DNA of 64,000 bases from the NCBI GenBank assembly GCA_017460835.1, contig JAFUAD010000063.1, positions 1-64,000 of the forward strand, in the 5' to 3' direction. Shown one piece after another: positions 16,217 through 25,642 of this stretch (position 1 is the first letter of the stretch; each line of letters starts with the position of its first letter). Below the pieces are notes generated by a model. The model did not search any database. It was given only the letters and a program-made list of their open reading frames with translations, and was not told where the DNA came from. Source of the DNA: Oscillospiraceae bacterium. GTDB taxonomy: Bacteria; Bacillota; Clostridia; Oscillospirales; Ruminococcaceae. The position numbers and the translations under genes are program-made.

Positions 16217-17095
16217 ATGCATTATATCAAGGACGAGGCTCACTATCAGGAGCTAAAGGAAGCCGGTGAACAGCTTGCGCTGTTTTTGCAGAGCACAGAG
16301 CATTCCGAACAGGAAAAACAGCTCGCGCTGATGGACTACCTCAATGAGCTGAACAACGAACGCGCCGCAGACCTCGGCGTCGAATTCACGGAGCATATGC
16401 TCGAGCGCGTGACCAGCGCCGTCGAGGCGCACCCGACCGCCGATGCTGCCGTCGATCAGCTCTATACCTGCCTGCTCCTTCAGCAGTTCCATTCCATGCA
16501 GTTCGATCCGTGGCGGTCGCATCCTGCCATCGAAAGCTGCAAAAGCGCCCTGACTCTGCTCGAAGCAGAGGGCAGATGGTCTGACTGCCTGCGCTACTGT
16601 CAGGATACCGCGGATACCTATGCCGAGGCGCATTTCTGGCCGGAAGCGCTCGAATATGCCGAGCGCGGGCATAACTGCGTCCGGCAGCTCCTGAAGCAGG
16701 GCGTTCAGGTTCTCGAAAACGGTGAGCTGCTCGATCTGCGCGACAGCGCCTATTCCATTATCGCAAGCGCGATGAACACCGCGGAGGGCGTGACCCCGGA
16801 GATCGAACGGGCGCTTCAGGAGGATATCGGCCCGGAGGACTATGCAGCCGTTCTCGCTGAGGCAAAGGAATCGCAGGACAATGAGCCGATCTTTGATCCG
16901 GTCGAGAAAACGCCGGAGTACCTCGCGATCCGCTATGAGCTGGAGGAAAAGATCGACGAGGCGCTGGAGCATGAGCGCGGCTATTACGACTTCTGCAAGG
17001 AATACTGGATGGCAAAGCGCATGATCCTGCGCAGCGATTACGGCATCCGCTGGAAGTCTCCGGCAACGCTGAATCCGAATGAGGAATTCCATTGA
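16217..17095 (+). CDS. Helical repeat (TPR-like) protein of unknown role
   Basis: 292 residues, cytoplasmic, acidic and almost entirely helical. Residues 75-165 show amphipathic helix pairs spaced like TPR units (AAVDQLYTCLLLQQFHS, WSDCLRYCQDTADTYAEA, FWPEALEYAERGHNCV). AAGGAGG stands about 8 bases before ATG 16217. It has its own promoter and no operon partner. It is probably a protein-protein interaction module; I cannot assign a family or partner. Confidence 0.75.
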   Translation: MHYIKDEAHYQELKEAGEQLALFLQSTEHSEQEKQLALMDYLNELNNERAADLGVEFTEHMLERVTSAVEAHPTADAAVDQLYTCLLLQQFHSMQFDPWRSHPAIESCKSALTLLEAEGRWSDCLRYCQDTADTYAEAHFWPEALEYAERGHNCVRQLLKQGVQVLENGELLDLRDSAYSIIASAMNTAEGVTPEIERALQEDIGPEDYAAVLAEAKESQDNEPIFDPVEKTPEYLAIRYELEEKIDEALEHERGYYDFCKEYWMAKRMILRSDYGIRWKSPATLNPNEEFH

Positions 17096-17188
17096 CGGGG
17101 GAACAGACATTATTAATTTGGATACATTATTATAAAGCACTGCTTTATTGACACCTTAGTTGGGGAGTTTTGGATTAGGAGGGTAACG

Positions 17189-19456
17189 ATGAATAGGAAC
17201 ATTCTTTATTTTCTTTCGATTATATTTTGCTGTTCCATATTATCTTCCTGCGGAGAAGCCCAAAAGACTGCGCAGGATTTGATGCAAACCTCCAGTAACG
17301 GAAACAGTGAGTCTTCTTTGGCGGAGAACAATTCTGCTTCTGAAGATGTTTCATTTCAAGAAGATGTTTCATTTCAAACGGTATCGTTTGCAGAAAGCTA
17401 TGACTATGGAGGAAATAATCCCTTTTACCTTAGAGGGACAAAACCTCAGATGGTCTGTTCTGATTCGCAACGGGTATCGGCGTTACAAAAAGCGTTTGAA
17501 AATGCACTGTTTCCGGCTGAAAATAACATTTCGGAAAACTCATCTGACCCGGATACCTTAAAAAACGGATATGCAGTGTCTTCTGTAATTGCTTCTGAAA
17601 CCTCACGTTATTTATCAATTAAGATAGATAACTGCTATTATACAAATACCGGTTCCAGTATATACCCGAGAAAGGCCTTTCTTTATGATATCAGAAAGAA
17701 TCAGGCAGTGGAATTGCAGCAGCTGCTTGCCGAAAGCAAAGAATTTATCGCATATCTGGTTCAGTATGAATCTGGTCTTGAGGAGAATCTGAAAGCACAA
17801 CTGTTTGATGTTGCTTTTGAAAAACTAGAAGCAATGCAGGAATATGCGAGCTATATATGGTATATCGAAGATCAGGAGTTCGTTTTTGAGTTTATACCCT
17901 ATGTATGGGGAAGCGGTATCGGTGAGGAGGACATACAGATCAGAATCCCGTTGAAAAAGCTCGGAGGCTTTCTGACTGATTATGGACGCGAGCTTCTTCA
18001 AATTGAAAATGATGCGTCTCAGAACCTCGCTCTTCCGGAAACACGTTACGATTATTGTAAATTTCTTGCAGAGGATAGCAGCATCCGCTTCACAAATATG
18101 ATATCCGGACCTGGAAGCGTGGATCGCTCTGGAATACCTTTCGCGTATATCAATGAAGCAGAAGACTACATGGTTGCTTGTGTTTTCGCAGAACACGAAC
18201 AAGACGGAATATACAGTTATCCTGTATCATTCAGGCTATATCAGCGCGACGGGCAAAACGCTGTCCGCTGTGCAAAGGAAGTTCCTTCCACTTTTTTGTT
18301 CGACGGCGGCGCAGCAACGGTAGGTTATATTGACGGACCGTATCTGTATATGTATGACAGTCTTTCCGCTGAGCTTGATTCATTCGGCAGTATTTATTAC
18401 AGCACAGAAGCAACTATTTTGCAGATGTCTCATGACAGTATAGAAGAGGTTTTTTACTGTGGAAGCAGAGTTAATCAATATACAAGCCTAAACCGAATCG
18501 AATCGGAGGTCTGGGATTCTTCCCAAACATGGGTTAACCCCGATGAAGATGCTATCAAAATACTTAACAAAGAAATCAAACATTATCTGCCTGATGCCAG
18601 AATCACTTATATGGAAAGAAACGGTTTGTATTATTCTCAGTCCGGGCAAACGATACTGTTCTTTGATAAAAGAACCGGAAGCGAATATACTTATGAAGAC
18701 CGTACAGTAACGGGTTATGATTATCATCTTACCAAATGGATAAGCAATCATATTCAAGACTTCCGCCGAGGAAATCAAAGTAATGAGGTTTCAGTTCAGA
18801 GGGTTCCAAGTTGCGATGTGGAAAGCGTTAATAATGCTTTCCCGGCAAAGCAACACGCAATCGAACCGGATGCCGAACCGCTGACCGGTGAACTGGTGGT
18901 TGGCAATACTGTCTTTTTCGGAAGATATGAGCAGGACGGAAATGAAGGCAACGGAACAGAGGAGATCGAATGGAAGGTTATAGATATTCAGGACGGCAGA
19001 GCACTATTGGTTTCTTTACACGGATTGGATTGCCGTCCGTATCATAATACATCTGAAACTGTTTCTTGGCTTGATTCGGATCTGTGCAACTGGCTGAATC
19101 ATGATTTCTATAATACGGCATTCAGTGATGCGCAAAAGTCAATGATTCTTCCGGATGATGCAGATGATAACAGATGTTCTGTGTGGCTCCTCTCTGTTGA
19201 ACAAATAAAAAGCTACGGTTACGGCTCATTAATTCCTCCGAGCGGGGCAACAGCTTATGCAAAAGCAAACGGCGCGGTATGTCATTACCGAACAGGTCTT
19301 TGTTCTTATTGGCTAAGAGGACAAGCAGAGAATGGATTAGCACCAAAAATGGATGAAGGAAGTACATGGGGCGGACAGGAGCTTTTTGAAAACGGAATAG
19401 ATATAACAAGCACCGGAGTATCTGTCCTTCCGGCTTTGTGGGTCAAATCATCATAA
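17189..19456 (+). CDS. Two-domain surface lipoprotein (RsiV/DUF3298-like plus DUF6273-like)
   Basis: 755 residues. A signal peptide ends in a lipobox with C21 (ILSSC), so the protein is lipid-anchored outside the cell. Residues ~50-270 resemble the DUF4163/DUF3298 module of RsiV and PdaC (FLYDIRKNQAVELQQLL, then EFVFEFIPYVWGSGIGEEDI). The C-terminal 190 residues fit DUF6273 (VFFGRYEQDG, IEWKVIDIQDGRALLVS, WLDSDLCNWLN, YWLRGQ), a fold common in gut Clostridia surface proteins. The linker has an exact tandem repeat EDVSFQEDVSFQ. GGAGG precedes ATG 17189. The ligand is unknown. Confidence 0.8.
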   Translation: MNRNILYFLSIIFCCSILSSCGEAQKTAQDLMQTSSNGNSESSLAENNSASEDVSFQEDVSFQTVSFAESYDYGGNNPFYLRGTKPQMVCSDSQRVSALQKAFENALFPAENNISENSSDPDTLKNGYAVSSVIASETSRYLSIKIDNCYYTNTGSSIYPRKAFLYDIRKNQAVELQQLLAESKEFIAYLVQYESGLEENLKAQLFDVAFEKLEAMQEYASYIWYIEDQEFVFEFIPYVWGSGIGEEDIQIRIPLKKLGGFLTDYGRELLQIENDASQNLALPETRYDYCKFLAEDSSIRFTNMISGPGSVDRSGIPFAYINEAEDYMVACVFAEHEQDGIYSYPVSFRLYQRDGQNAVRCAKEVPSTFLFDGGAATVGYIDGPYLYMYDSLSAELDSFGSIYYSTEATILQMSHDSIEEVFYCGSRVNQYTSLNRIESEVWDSSQTWVNPDEDAIKILNKEIKHYLPDARITYMERNGLYYSQSGQTILFFDKRTGSEYTYEDRTVTGYDYHLTKWISNHIQDFRRGNQSNEVSVQRVPSCDVESVNNAFPAKQHAIEPDAEPLTGELVVGNTVFFGRYEQDGNEGNGTEEIEWKVIDIQDGRALLVSLHGLDCRPYHNTSETVSWLDSDLCNWLNHDFYNTAFSDAQKSMILPDDADDNRCSVWLLSVEQIKSYGYGSLIPPSGATAYAKANGAVCHYRTGLCSYWLRGQAENGLAPKMDEGSTWGGQELFENGIDITSTGVSVLPALWVKSS

Positions 19457-19486
19457 TAATTTACAATATGAAAGGATGATGCGGCG

Positions 19487-19963
19487 ATGTTTCGGGAACT
19501 GGTCAGAAAAAATAAACAGCTCTCCGATGACGAATGCCGGGCGCTGCTGCGGGAGGAACCGCGCGGCGTGCTTTCGGTCATCGGGGATGACGGATACCCC
19601 TACGGGATGCCGATGAACCACTGGTACTGTGAGGCAGACGGGAAGCTCTATTTCCACGGCGGAAAAAGCGGGCACAAGATTGATGCGCTGCGCCGCTGTG
19701 AGAAGGCATCCTTCTGTGTGTATGACAGCGGTGTCCGCGAGGAGGGCGACTGGGCGCTGACGATCCGGAGCGTGATCGTATTCGGGCGGATTACGCTGAT
19801 CGACGATCCGGAGCGGGTCATTGAGATCAGCAGGCAGCTCAGCTACAAATTCACGCAGGATGAGGATTACATCGACAGGGAGATTCGGGCATTCGGCGAA
19901 AAAACACTCTGTCTTGCGCTGACGCCGGAGCATATCTGCGGTAAGCGCGTCAAGGAGAAATAA
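19487..19963 (+). CDS. Pyridoxamine 5'-phosphate oxidase-fold flavoprotein (NimA-like)
   Basis: 158 residues of the split-barrel FMN-binding family. Characteristic blocks are RGVLSVIGDDGYPYGMPMNH, LYFHGGKSGHKIDALRR and SVIVFGRITLID. NimA-type members reduce nitroimidazoles, but most gut homologues have unknown substrates, so no drug role is claimed. It lies 30 bases after the large lipoprotein gene and ends just before a strong terminator. Confidence 0.88.
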   Translation: MFRELVRKNKQLSDDECRALLREEPRGVLSVIGDDGYPYGMPMNHWYCEADGKLYFHGGKSGHKIDALRRCEKASFCVYDSGVREEGDWALTIRSVIVFGRITLIDDPERVIEISRQLSYKFTQDEDYIDREIRAFGEKTLCLALTPEHICGKRVKEK

Positions 19964-19969
19964 ACGGCA

Positions 19970-20008
19970 GCGAGCCTGAGAATTCGGATTCTCAGGCTCG
20001 CGTTTTTA
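19970..20008 (+). terminator. Strong intrinsic terminator
   Basis: A perfect 14-bp stem (19970-19983 with 19988-20001) around a TCGG tetraloop, followed by GTTTTTATT. It separates the plus-strand genes from the convergent hydrolase gene. Confidence 0.92.
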
Positions 20009-20050
20009 TTTACTCCCATTCAGAAAAGTGTTCCTGCAATCAATCAGAGA

Positions 20051-21097
20051 TCAGCTGTCAAGATCATCAATGAATTTTCTTAATTCAGAGGCGATCTGTT
20101 CAGGGGCTTCAACATGAACATAGTGTCCGCAATCCAACTGAACGATCCTGCCGTTTGAAAGACCGTCAATGTAGTTTTCGTGGATCTTTTTCCATTTCTC
20201 TAATCCGTTTTCTCCGAGCATCGCATGAAAGGCTGCTTTGTCCTGTGATACGAACAGCAGAGTCGGGACATTCGGTTTTTCAGTATTGCGCAGTGCCTTG
20301 TAATCGCTGACCTGCTGCTCTGTCGCCAGTCCCTCTCTGAACATCGCTGTTTTGTAAAACTGACTGTACCAGCGGTAGGTGATCGCCTTATACTCAGCCT
20401 GTTCCTCTTTCGTCAGCTTATCGCTTGCAGCGGCAGGAAATATTTTTGTGATAGGATACAGTCTGTATCCGCCCATATCATACATCCAGAAATTGTAAAA
20501 ATCATTTTCTGCAACTGCTTCTTCATATGTCTGTGTCCTGACCTTGTCTAAATCACCGATCTGATAATCAAACTGCTCCGGAACAGCCATATCAAGGCCT
20601 ATGATTGCTTCCACTTCATCAGGATACTGAGCCGCCCAGCTTATTGCTTCAAGTCCCGACGCAGAATGGGGGCAAAGGATATACGGGGCTTCTGCACCTG
20701 CTTTTTTCAGTGCTTCTCTGTCCTGCCGAAGCATGGTGCTGAGACTGCGGTCACCGTCTGTATCGTCACTGTAACCGTAACCGAATTTTTCTATGACTAC
20801 GATCCTGTATTCATCGCTGAGCAGGTTGTATAACGGCTTAAAATCATAGATTACGGCAGGGGTATTCGCACCGGCCATGAATACAAGCACCTTTTCCCCG
20901 CTGCCCTCGGTGTAGATATTCATTTTTTTACCGTCAATTTCAACAAGCTGACCTTTCTGACGGATCAGCTCTGACTCTTTTTTCAAACTGCTTTTATCGT
21001 AAAAATGAAGTCCCGCGATAAATAAAGCACATACTATAAAAAGGACAAGTAATACCAGTCCGATCACCTTAAACGGATTCCTTTTCTTTGTTTTCAT
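20051..21097 (-). CDS. Membrane-anchored alpha/beta hydrolase
   Basis: 348 residues. A basic N-terminus is followed by one membrane helix at about 10-30, so the catalytic part is outside or membrane-attached. The fold is clear: strand KVLVFMAGANTP, nucleophile elbow PHSASGLEA (S in place of the classical G-x-S-x-G neighbourhood), and the late histidine in LDCGHYVHVEAPEQI. The elbow PHSASG rather than GHSxG is a variant. The substrate is unknown; esterase or lipase is the default guess. It stands alone, convergent with the PNPOx gene. Confidence 0.82.
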   Translation of the reverse strand: MKTKKRNPFKVIGLVLLVLFIVCALFIAGLHFYDKSSLKKESELIRQKGQLVEIDGKKMNIYTEGSGEKVLVFMAGANTPAVIYDFKPLYNLLSDEYRIVVIEKFGYGYSDDTDGDRSLSTMLRQDREALKKAGAEAPYILCPHSASGLEAISWAAQYPDEVEAIIGLDMAVPEQFDYQIGDLDKVRTQTYEEAVAENDFYNFWMYDMGGYRLYPITKIFPAAASDKLTKEEQAEYKAITYRWYSQFYKTAMFREGLATEQQVSDYKALRNTEKPNVPTLLFVSQDKAAFHAMLGENGLEKWKKIHENYIDGLSNGRIVQLDCGHYVHVEAPEQIASELRKFIDDLDS

Positions 21098-21168
21098 TTA
21101 TTAAACCTCTAAATCCCGTTTAATCTCAGCAGCACAATTCCTAAAAGAGATTGATTTATAAATTCCGG

Positions 21169-22884
21169 TTATTCATTTTCCGCTAGCCCCAGATAGTATT
21201 CCTCCAGCCGCGGGCGTGCGCTGACATACGCATCCTTCAGTGCAGGGTCAAACTGGCTCCCCATGCCCTCCATGATGATCCGGTCCGCCTTTTCAAATCC
21301 GAAGGCCTCCTTGTATACGCGCTTGCTGACCAGCGCATCGTACACATCGGCAACCGCCATGATCCGCGCCTCCAGCGGGATGTCCTCGCCGGAAAGTCCC
21401 GTGGGATAGCCCGAGCCGTCCCAGCGCTCGTGGTGATAGTGCGCCACATTCTCCGCGACGGTCTTGAACAGCTCGTCGTCGGTCTGGAGCAGAATCTTGT
21501 GAATGACCCGCGCACCCTCCTCCGCATGATGCTTCATCTTCTCATACTCCTCGTCGGTGAACCGGCCGGGCTTTCGCAGAACCGCGTCATCGACATTGAT
21601 CTTGCCGAGGTCGTGCATCGGCGCCGCCTTGATGACAGCGCGGCAGAATTCCTCCGTCAGCGGCAGCTTCTGCTCGGCCGTGAGCGCCTCGATCAGAATG
21701 CGCACGCCCTCGCTTGTCCGCTTGATATGCCCGCCGGTCGAATTGTCTCGGCTCTCGACCATCATCGCAAGGCTCATGATGAGATTGTCGTGCATCTCCA
21801 CGATATGCTGTGTTTTTGCCTCGACCTCCTTCCGCAGGTCCTCATTATAGGTATCCAGCAGACGGATGTATTTCTGATTCGCGGTGTCGTCCGTGAAGGT
21901 GACGATATACCCGCGCTTGCGGTCGCTGTCATAGAGGTAATTGACCTTCACATTGTAGATGCGGTCATCCTCGGCGCGTTCGCCGGAGAATGTATAGAGA
22001 AACGTGTTTTTCTGCGGGTCTGCCTTGAAGCTGTCGAGGAAGCGACGGATTTTTCTCTGCGCCGGCTTATAGCCGAACAGCTCATCGACCGCCGTATCCG
22101 CAAGCTCCGGCAGCAGCTTTTTTGCGGTTTCATTGCTGCCGAGGTAGCGGTTTTTGAAATCAAACGAGACATAGCCGATGCCCTGCTCCTTCACCATCGA
22201 GTCGATCACGGTATCGCTGACGTTGTAGAGATTGACGCGGTATGCAATGATGAGGTACATGATCTCGGCGATCAGGTAGCCGAGCGGCACAATGTCGATG
22301 TGCGGAATGAGCCTGCGGAAGATGAAAAAGCTCAGCACGCAGATCACATAGGGCAGAACCAGCAGGCAGAGCACCGTCCGCGGAACCTGCCGCTTTTTCA
22401 TCCATGCATAGCAGACCGCTGCCATACCGGCGGCGAAAAATGCAAAAAATGCCGCGTAGACAACGGTATGCCAGAAGCCGTAGCTCTTTGTCAGGACTGC
22501 GTTTCCGCCCCTGACCGCGAATGACAGCTCCCGGTAAAAGACGGTTCCGCTGCCGATGTCCAGAATCGGCAGGTAGAGCAGGGTCATGAACGCGAACAGC
22601 ACCGCCCGCAGCCATTTGTTCAGCGTGATCTGACAGAGCCCGAACAGGTTGAACACAATAAAGAGCTGCAAAAAACAGCCGCCCAGATAGATGATTTTCA
22701 TGGCAAACAGCGCCTCGCCGAGGCTCTTTGATACCGAAAACAGAAAATAGCCGAGGCAAGCGACCGGCACCAGCGTGAAGATCATCGTGAAATGCACATC
22801 AAAATGACGGTGCCACATGAAAATATAGATCAGGGCACAGATGAGGGAAGCCGCAAGCACGCCGCCGTAAAAAAGCTGTACCAA
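21169..22884 (-). CDS. 7TM-PAS-HD-GYP cyclic-di-GMP phosphodiesterase
   Basis: 571 residues from the chosen TTG start. Seven hydrophobic helices span ~5-220 (7TM receptor-kinase type), then a PAS domain at ~225-340, then a full HD-GYP domain with MHDLGKI (H424, D425), HHAEEG, HYHHERWDG and GSGYPTG (GYP near 492-494). All metal ligands look intact, so hydrolysis of c-di-GMP is expected. TTG 22884 is preferred: AGGAGGT lies 9 bases upstream, while the longer frame from 22947 would place that ribosome site inside the coding region. It is the last gene of the padR series. Confidence 0.85.
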   Translation of the reverse strand: MVQLFYGGVLAASLICALIYIFMWHRHFDVHFTMIFTLVPVACLGYFLFSVSKSLGEALFAMKIIYLGGCFLQLFIVFNLFGLCQITLNKWLRAVLFAFMTLLYLPILDIGSGTVFYRELSFAVRGGNAVLTKSYGFWHTVVYAAFFAFFAAGMAAVCYAWMKKRQVPRTVLCLLVLPYVICVLSFFIFRRLIPHIDIVPLGYLIAEIMYLIIAYRVNLYNVSDTVIDSMVKEQGIGYVSFDFKNRYLGSNETAKKLLPELADTAVDELFGYKPAQRKIRRFLDSFKADPQKNTFLYTFSGERAEDDRIYNVKVNYLYDSDRKRGYIVTFTDDTANQKYIRLLDTYNEDLRKEVEAKTQHIVEMHDNLIMSLAMMVESRDNSTGGHIKRTSEGVRILIEALTAEQKLPLTEEFCRAVIKAAPMHDLGKINVDDAVLRKPGRFTDEEYEKMKHHAEEGARVIHKILLQTDDELFKTVAENVAHYHHERWDGSGYPTGLSGEDIPLEARIMAVADVYDALVSKRVYKEAFGFEKADRIIMEGMGSQFDPALKDAYVSARPRLEEYYLGLAENE

Positions 22885-22962
22885 CTGATAAGACCTCCTT
22901 TTCCGAAGTGTTCGGGGGCGCGTCATCCGCACGGCAGGGCGCCGCACGGATGACTGCTTTGT

Positions 22963-23919
22963 TTACTGCACCTTGATGCGGATATCGCCGGTATCGGTCG
23001 AGATCTCGCATCTGCCGCCCGTGACCGTCTTCGGGACACTGACATCGCCGGTATCCGTTTCGGTCAGGAATACCTTGTCGCTGCGCAGCGTGCCGGTCAC
23101 ATCGCCGGTATCGGTCCGGACATAGATGGCCTCGGCATCGCAGCCGCTGAATGTGATATCGCCGGTGTCGCTTTTCAGATCGAACGCCTCCGATGCGGTC
23201 ACATTCGTCATGGAAAGGTCGCCTGTTTCGCCCTTTGCGGTGAATTTCGTGCAGGTCAGATTCTGCGCGGTCACATCGCCGGTGTCCTCCTCAATGCGGA
23301 GCTCGCCGCTTAGTGTGACGTCCGTGAGCTTCATGTCGCCGGTATCCGAGGTGAGCTCCAGCCCGGCAGCGGAAATGCCGGAGAGCCGGATATCGCCCGT
23401 ATCGGTCCGGATGCTGATTTTGTCCGAAGCCGATGCATTGCAGGTGCAGTCGCCGGTGTCGAGCGTGACGCTGATCTGCCCGAACGAAAATGCATCCGGG
23501 ATCGTCACATCGCCCGTATCTGCGTTGATTTTCAGCGCGTCATAGGAATCCTTCGGAAGATAGACGGTGATCTTCGGACTCTCCGCCATGATGCTGAAGA
23601 TGCGGATTTTGCGCGCGCTGTTCTTGGTGATCGTCAGCGTATTGTTCTCAGCGGTGACCTGATGCAGCGCATCCTTTTCCTCCCGGCAGAGAACTTTGCA
23701 GCTCCCGTCCTCCGAGCGCACAAAGGTGATATCCTCGGTATCGCCGGTGATCGTGATATTCTCAAAATCCCCGCTGACCTCATAGGTATTCGTTACCAGC
23801 TCGACTGTCCCGAGCTTTTTGAAATCGAAGCCGAGCGCCGCAAGTGCCGCAGTGCAGGTGATGATGCCGGCGCCCAGAAGTGCCGCGCCCGCGATGATCC
23901 ATTTCTTTGTCTTAGTCAT
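22963..23919 (-). CDS. DUF4097 beta-helix surface protein
   Basis: 318 residues. After an N-terminal membrane helix (~8-30) the protein is built from about ten short beta repeats centred on TGDV, TGDI or DTGD, typical of the DUF4097 right-handed beta-helix family. Such proteins usually follow padR and DUF1700 genes, as here. The stop of the upstream DUF1700 gene is 3 bases from its start. The role is unknown; envelope stress sensing is often proposed. Confidence 0.88.
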   Translation of the reverse strand: MTKTKKWIIAGAALLGAGIITCTAALAALGFDFKKLGTVELVTNTYEVSGDFENITITGDTEDITFVRSEDGSCKVLCREEKDALHQVTAENNTLTITKNSARKIRIFSIMAESPKITVYLPKDSYDALKINADTGDVTIPDAFSFGQISVTLDTGDCTCNASASDKISIRTDTGDIRLSGISAAGLELTSDTGDMKLTDVTLSGELRIEEDTGDVTAQNLTCTKFTAKGETGDLSMTNVTASEAFDLKSDTGDITFSGCDAEAIYVRTDTGDVTGTLRSDKVFLTETDTGDVSVPKTVTGGRCEISTDTGDIRIKVQ

Positions 23920-23922
23920 GTC

Positions 23923-24519
23923 TTAGTCCTCCTTGCCGACGAATGATTTTTTAATGCTCAGCATGAGCCTGTTTGTGCCGTAAATGACATACTGCGTGAG
24001 CCAGATGCAGGCGAAAAACAGCAGAATGGCAAGCCCCGCGCAGACCGCTGCCGCGCCTATGGCAAATGCCGCGCCCGCCGGATTGCCTGCCTTGAGATAC
24101 ACCGCGATGCCCGCGAGCGACGCGATCGCGCCGGCCGTGAGGGACAGGTCTGCCGCATACAGGCTGATCAGAACCGCCCAGATCACAATATAAAGCGAGA
24201 ATGCAACCGCACACGCCGCGATCGCCAGCGGGAACCAGACCGGCGCCCCGCAGATCAGCAGCACGAGCTCCCATGCCTTGAGCTTCCGCTTCGGGCGAAC
24301 CTTTGTCCGGACAAGCGCGGTGAACGGAATCTCCGCCATGATCTGCTCCACGACCGTATCGACGCTTCCGATCTCTCCGACGGCTTCCTCCTCCGTCAGC
24401 CCGTCCTCCATCCGATCATTGATCATCTCATTGTAAAACGCGAGCCGCTCCTCGATATCCTCCGGCGGCAGGCCGTACAGCTTTGCACGCAATTCTGTCA
24501 GGAAAGTTTCCTTATTCAT
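23923..24519 (-). CDS. DUF1700 membrane protein
   Basis: 198 residues. The N-terminal cytoplasmic part (FLTELRAKLYGLPPEDIEER, LAFYNEMINDRMEDGLTEEE) is the DUF1700/HAAS dimer-like helix pair. It is followed by three or four hydrophobic helices at about 90-180. Its start overlaps the padR stop by 8 bases. In related operons it works with a PadR regulator and a DUF4097 protein. Confidence 0.9.
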   Translation of the reverse strand: MNKETFLTELRAKLYGLPPEDIEERLAFYNEMINDRMEDGLTEEEAVGEIGSVDTVVEQIMAEIPFTALVRTKVRPKRKLKAWELVLLICGAPVWFPLAIAACAVAFSLYIVIWAVLISLYAADLSLTAGAIASLAGIAVYLKAGNPAGAAFAIGAAAVCAGLAILLFFACIWLTQYVIYGTNRLMLSIKKSFVGKED

Positions 24520-24832
24520 AGTTCATGTCCTCTCTTGTGATAAACTCGTAAATGGAAAGAATCTCATTCCAGTCTGCCTTGAATTCCTCAATCCGCCTGA
24601 GCCCCGGCTCCTTGATGTGGTAGTATTTCCGCAGCCGGCCATCATGCTCGACGCTCCGGACTGTCAGCATGTCCGCCGCCTCGAGGCGTTTCAGGATCGT
24701 ATACAGAGTTGATTCGGAAAGCTCCAGATACGGCTTGAGCTCCTTGATGATCTGATATCCGTAGGTGTCTTCATTCTTGATCGCCGCGAGAACACAGATA
24801 TCGAGCAAGCCGCGTTTCAGCTGTATATCCAT
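24512..24832 (-). CDS. PadR-family transcriptional regulator
   Basis: 106 residues. The winged helix is complete (LLDICVLAAIKNEDTYGYQI, SESTLYTILKRLEAADMLTV, YYHIKEPG). It opens the padR-DUF1700-DUF4097-HD-GYP series and has a promoter 25 bases upstream. Autorepression is the usual mode. The A+T-rich DNA over the -10 box (24851-24880) has partial dyad symmetry and could be its site. Confidence 0.92.
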   Translation of the reverse strand: MDIQLKRGLLDICVLAAIKNEDTYGYQIIKELKPYLELSESTLYTILKRLEAADMLTVRSVEHDGRLRKYYHIKEPGLRRIEEFKADWNEILSIYEFITREDMNYE

Positions 24833-24856
24833 ATCATACTCCTCCCTTCGCTATAT

Positions 24857-24885
24857 ATCATATCACGAAGTATATCGTTTGTCAA
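24857..24885 (-). promoter_or_regulatory. Promoter of the padR series
   Basis: On the minus strand TTGACA (24885-24880) and TATGAT (24862-24857) with a 17-base spacer. Confidence 0.85.
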
Positions 24886-24908
24886 GGTATCAAGAAAAAG
24901 TTTACAAT

Positions 24909-25517
24909 TTATTCACTCCCCGCAGGTGTACGCATGCGGCCTTTGCTCCGCGCAAGGTCATCACACCGCCTTGCCGCGACGCAGACCTCCGCGCCGAGCG
25001 CCTTCAGCCGCGGCTGCAAGGCACGGCTCACCCGCCCCGCACCGATAATCAAACAGGGCAGATGCATCAGCACGACCGGCAGCTCCTGCATCGCGAGCTG
25101 GATCGCCCCCTCCGCCGTCGGAACCGCATTGCGGATCGCAAATGCCTCCGCCTTCGCATAATCTGCCGCATGCAGCCCGGCCGCCTCGATCGCCCTGCGC
25201 TCTGCCTCGGAAATGCGCCCGCCGAGAACCGCCCCGCCGGGTCTGACAAGCGGAAGCAGCGCGCTCAGCGTCATGCTGCTGCTGCTGAAGGGGGCGTGCA
25301 GGAACACGCCGTCCTGTGTGACCGGCATCGGCAGAAGCAGCGCATCGAGCCCCGCCGGGATATTCCGCAGATGCTCCGCCGCATGTACCTCCGGCGGCAG
25401 GGTGCCGAACCGGTCAAAGCCGGTCACCGAAACGCTGAAATTCTCCGCGAGCATCCTCGCCGCCGTGAGCTGCCGTAGATCGCCGCCCGCCGTCAGCAGC
25501 CGTTTCTTCGGATTCAT
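24909..25517 (-). pseudogene. dpaA: Truncated dipicolinate synthase subunit A
   Basis: 202 residues remain. The N-terminus (RLLTAGGDLRQLTAARMLA) and middle (PFSSSSMTLSALLPLVRPGG, GLHAADYAKAEAFAIRNAVP, TAEGAIQLAMQELP) match DpaA/SpoVFA, which makes the spore component dipicolinate with DpaB. The second Rossmann motif (LIIGAGRVSRALQPRL) starts normally, but the frame ends about 25 residues later. Roughly 90 residues that should follow are missing and replaced by the padR promoter. No dpaB follows. ATG 25517 has AAAGGAG about 10 bases ahead. It is probably non-functional, as expected where sporulation has been lost. Confidence 0.75.
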
Positions 25518-25605
25518 ATGATTCACGCTCCTTTGTTCTATGGATCTCCGTTTCCGGATTGCTCTATGATATGCGAAATCTGCCGAAACGGTGCGAAAGA
25601 ACAAA

Positions 25606-25642
25606 CCACCCGCTGTACCGAAATACAGCGGGTGGTGTTTTT
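25606..25642. terminator. Bidirectional terminator hairpin
   Basis: CCACCCGCTGTA (25606-25617) pairs perfectly with TACAGCGGGTGG (25624-25635), followed by GTTTTT on the plus strand and TTTGTTCTTT on the minus strand. It ends the minus-strand lipoprotein gene. Confidence 0.8.

Noticed and set aside
19487-19963. Nitroimidazole resistance (nim) gene
   Set aside because: Only the general split-barrel flavin fold is visible; close relatives without any resistance role are common.
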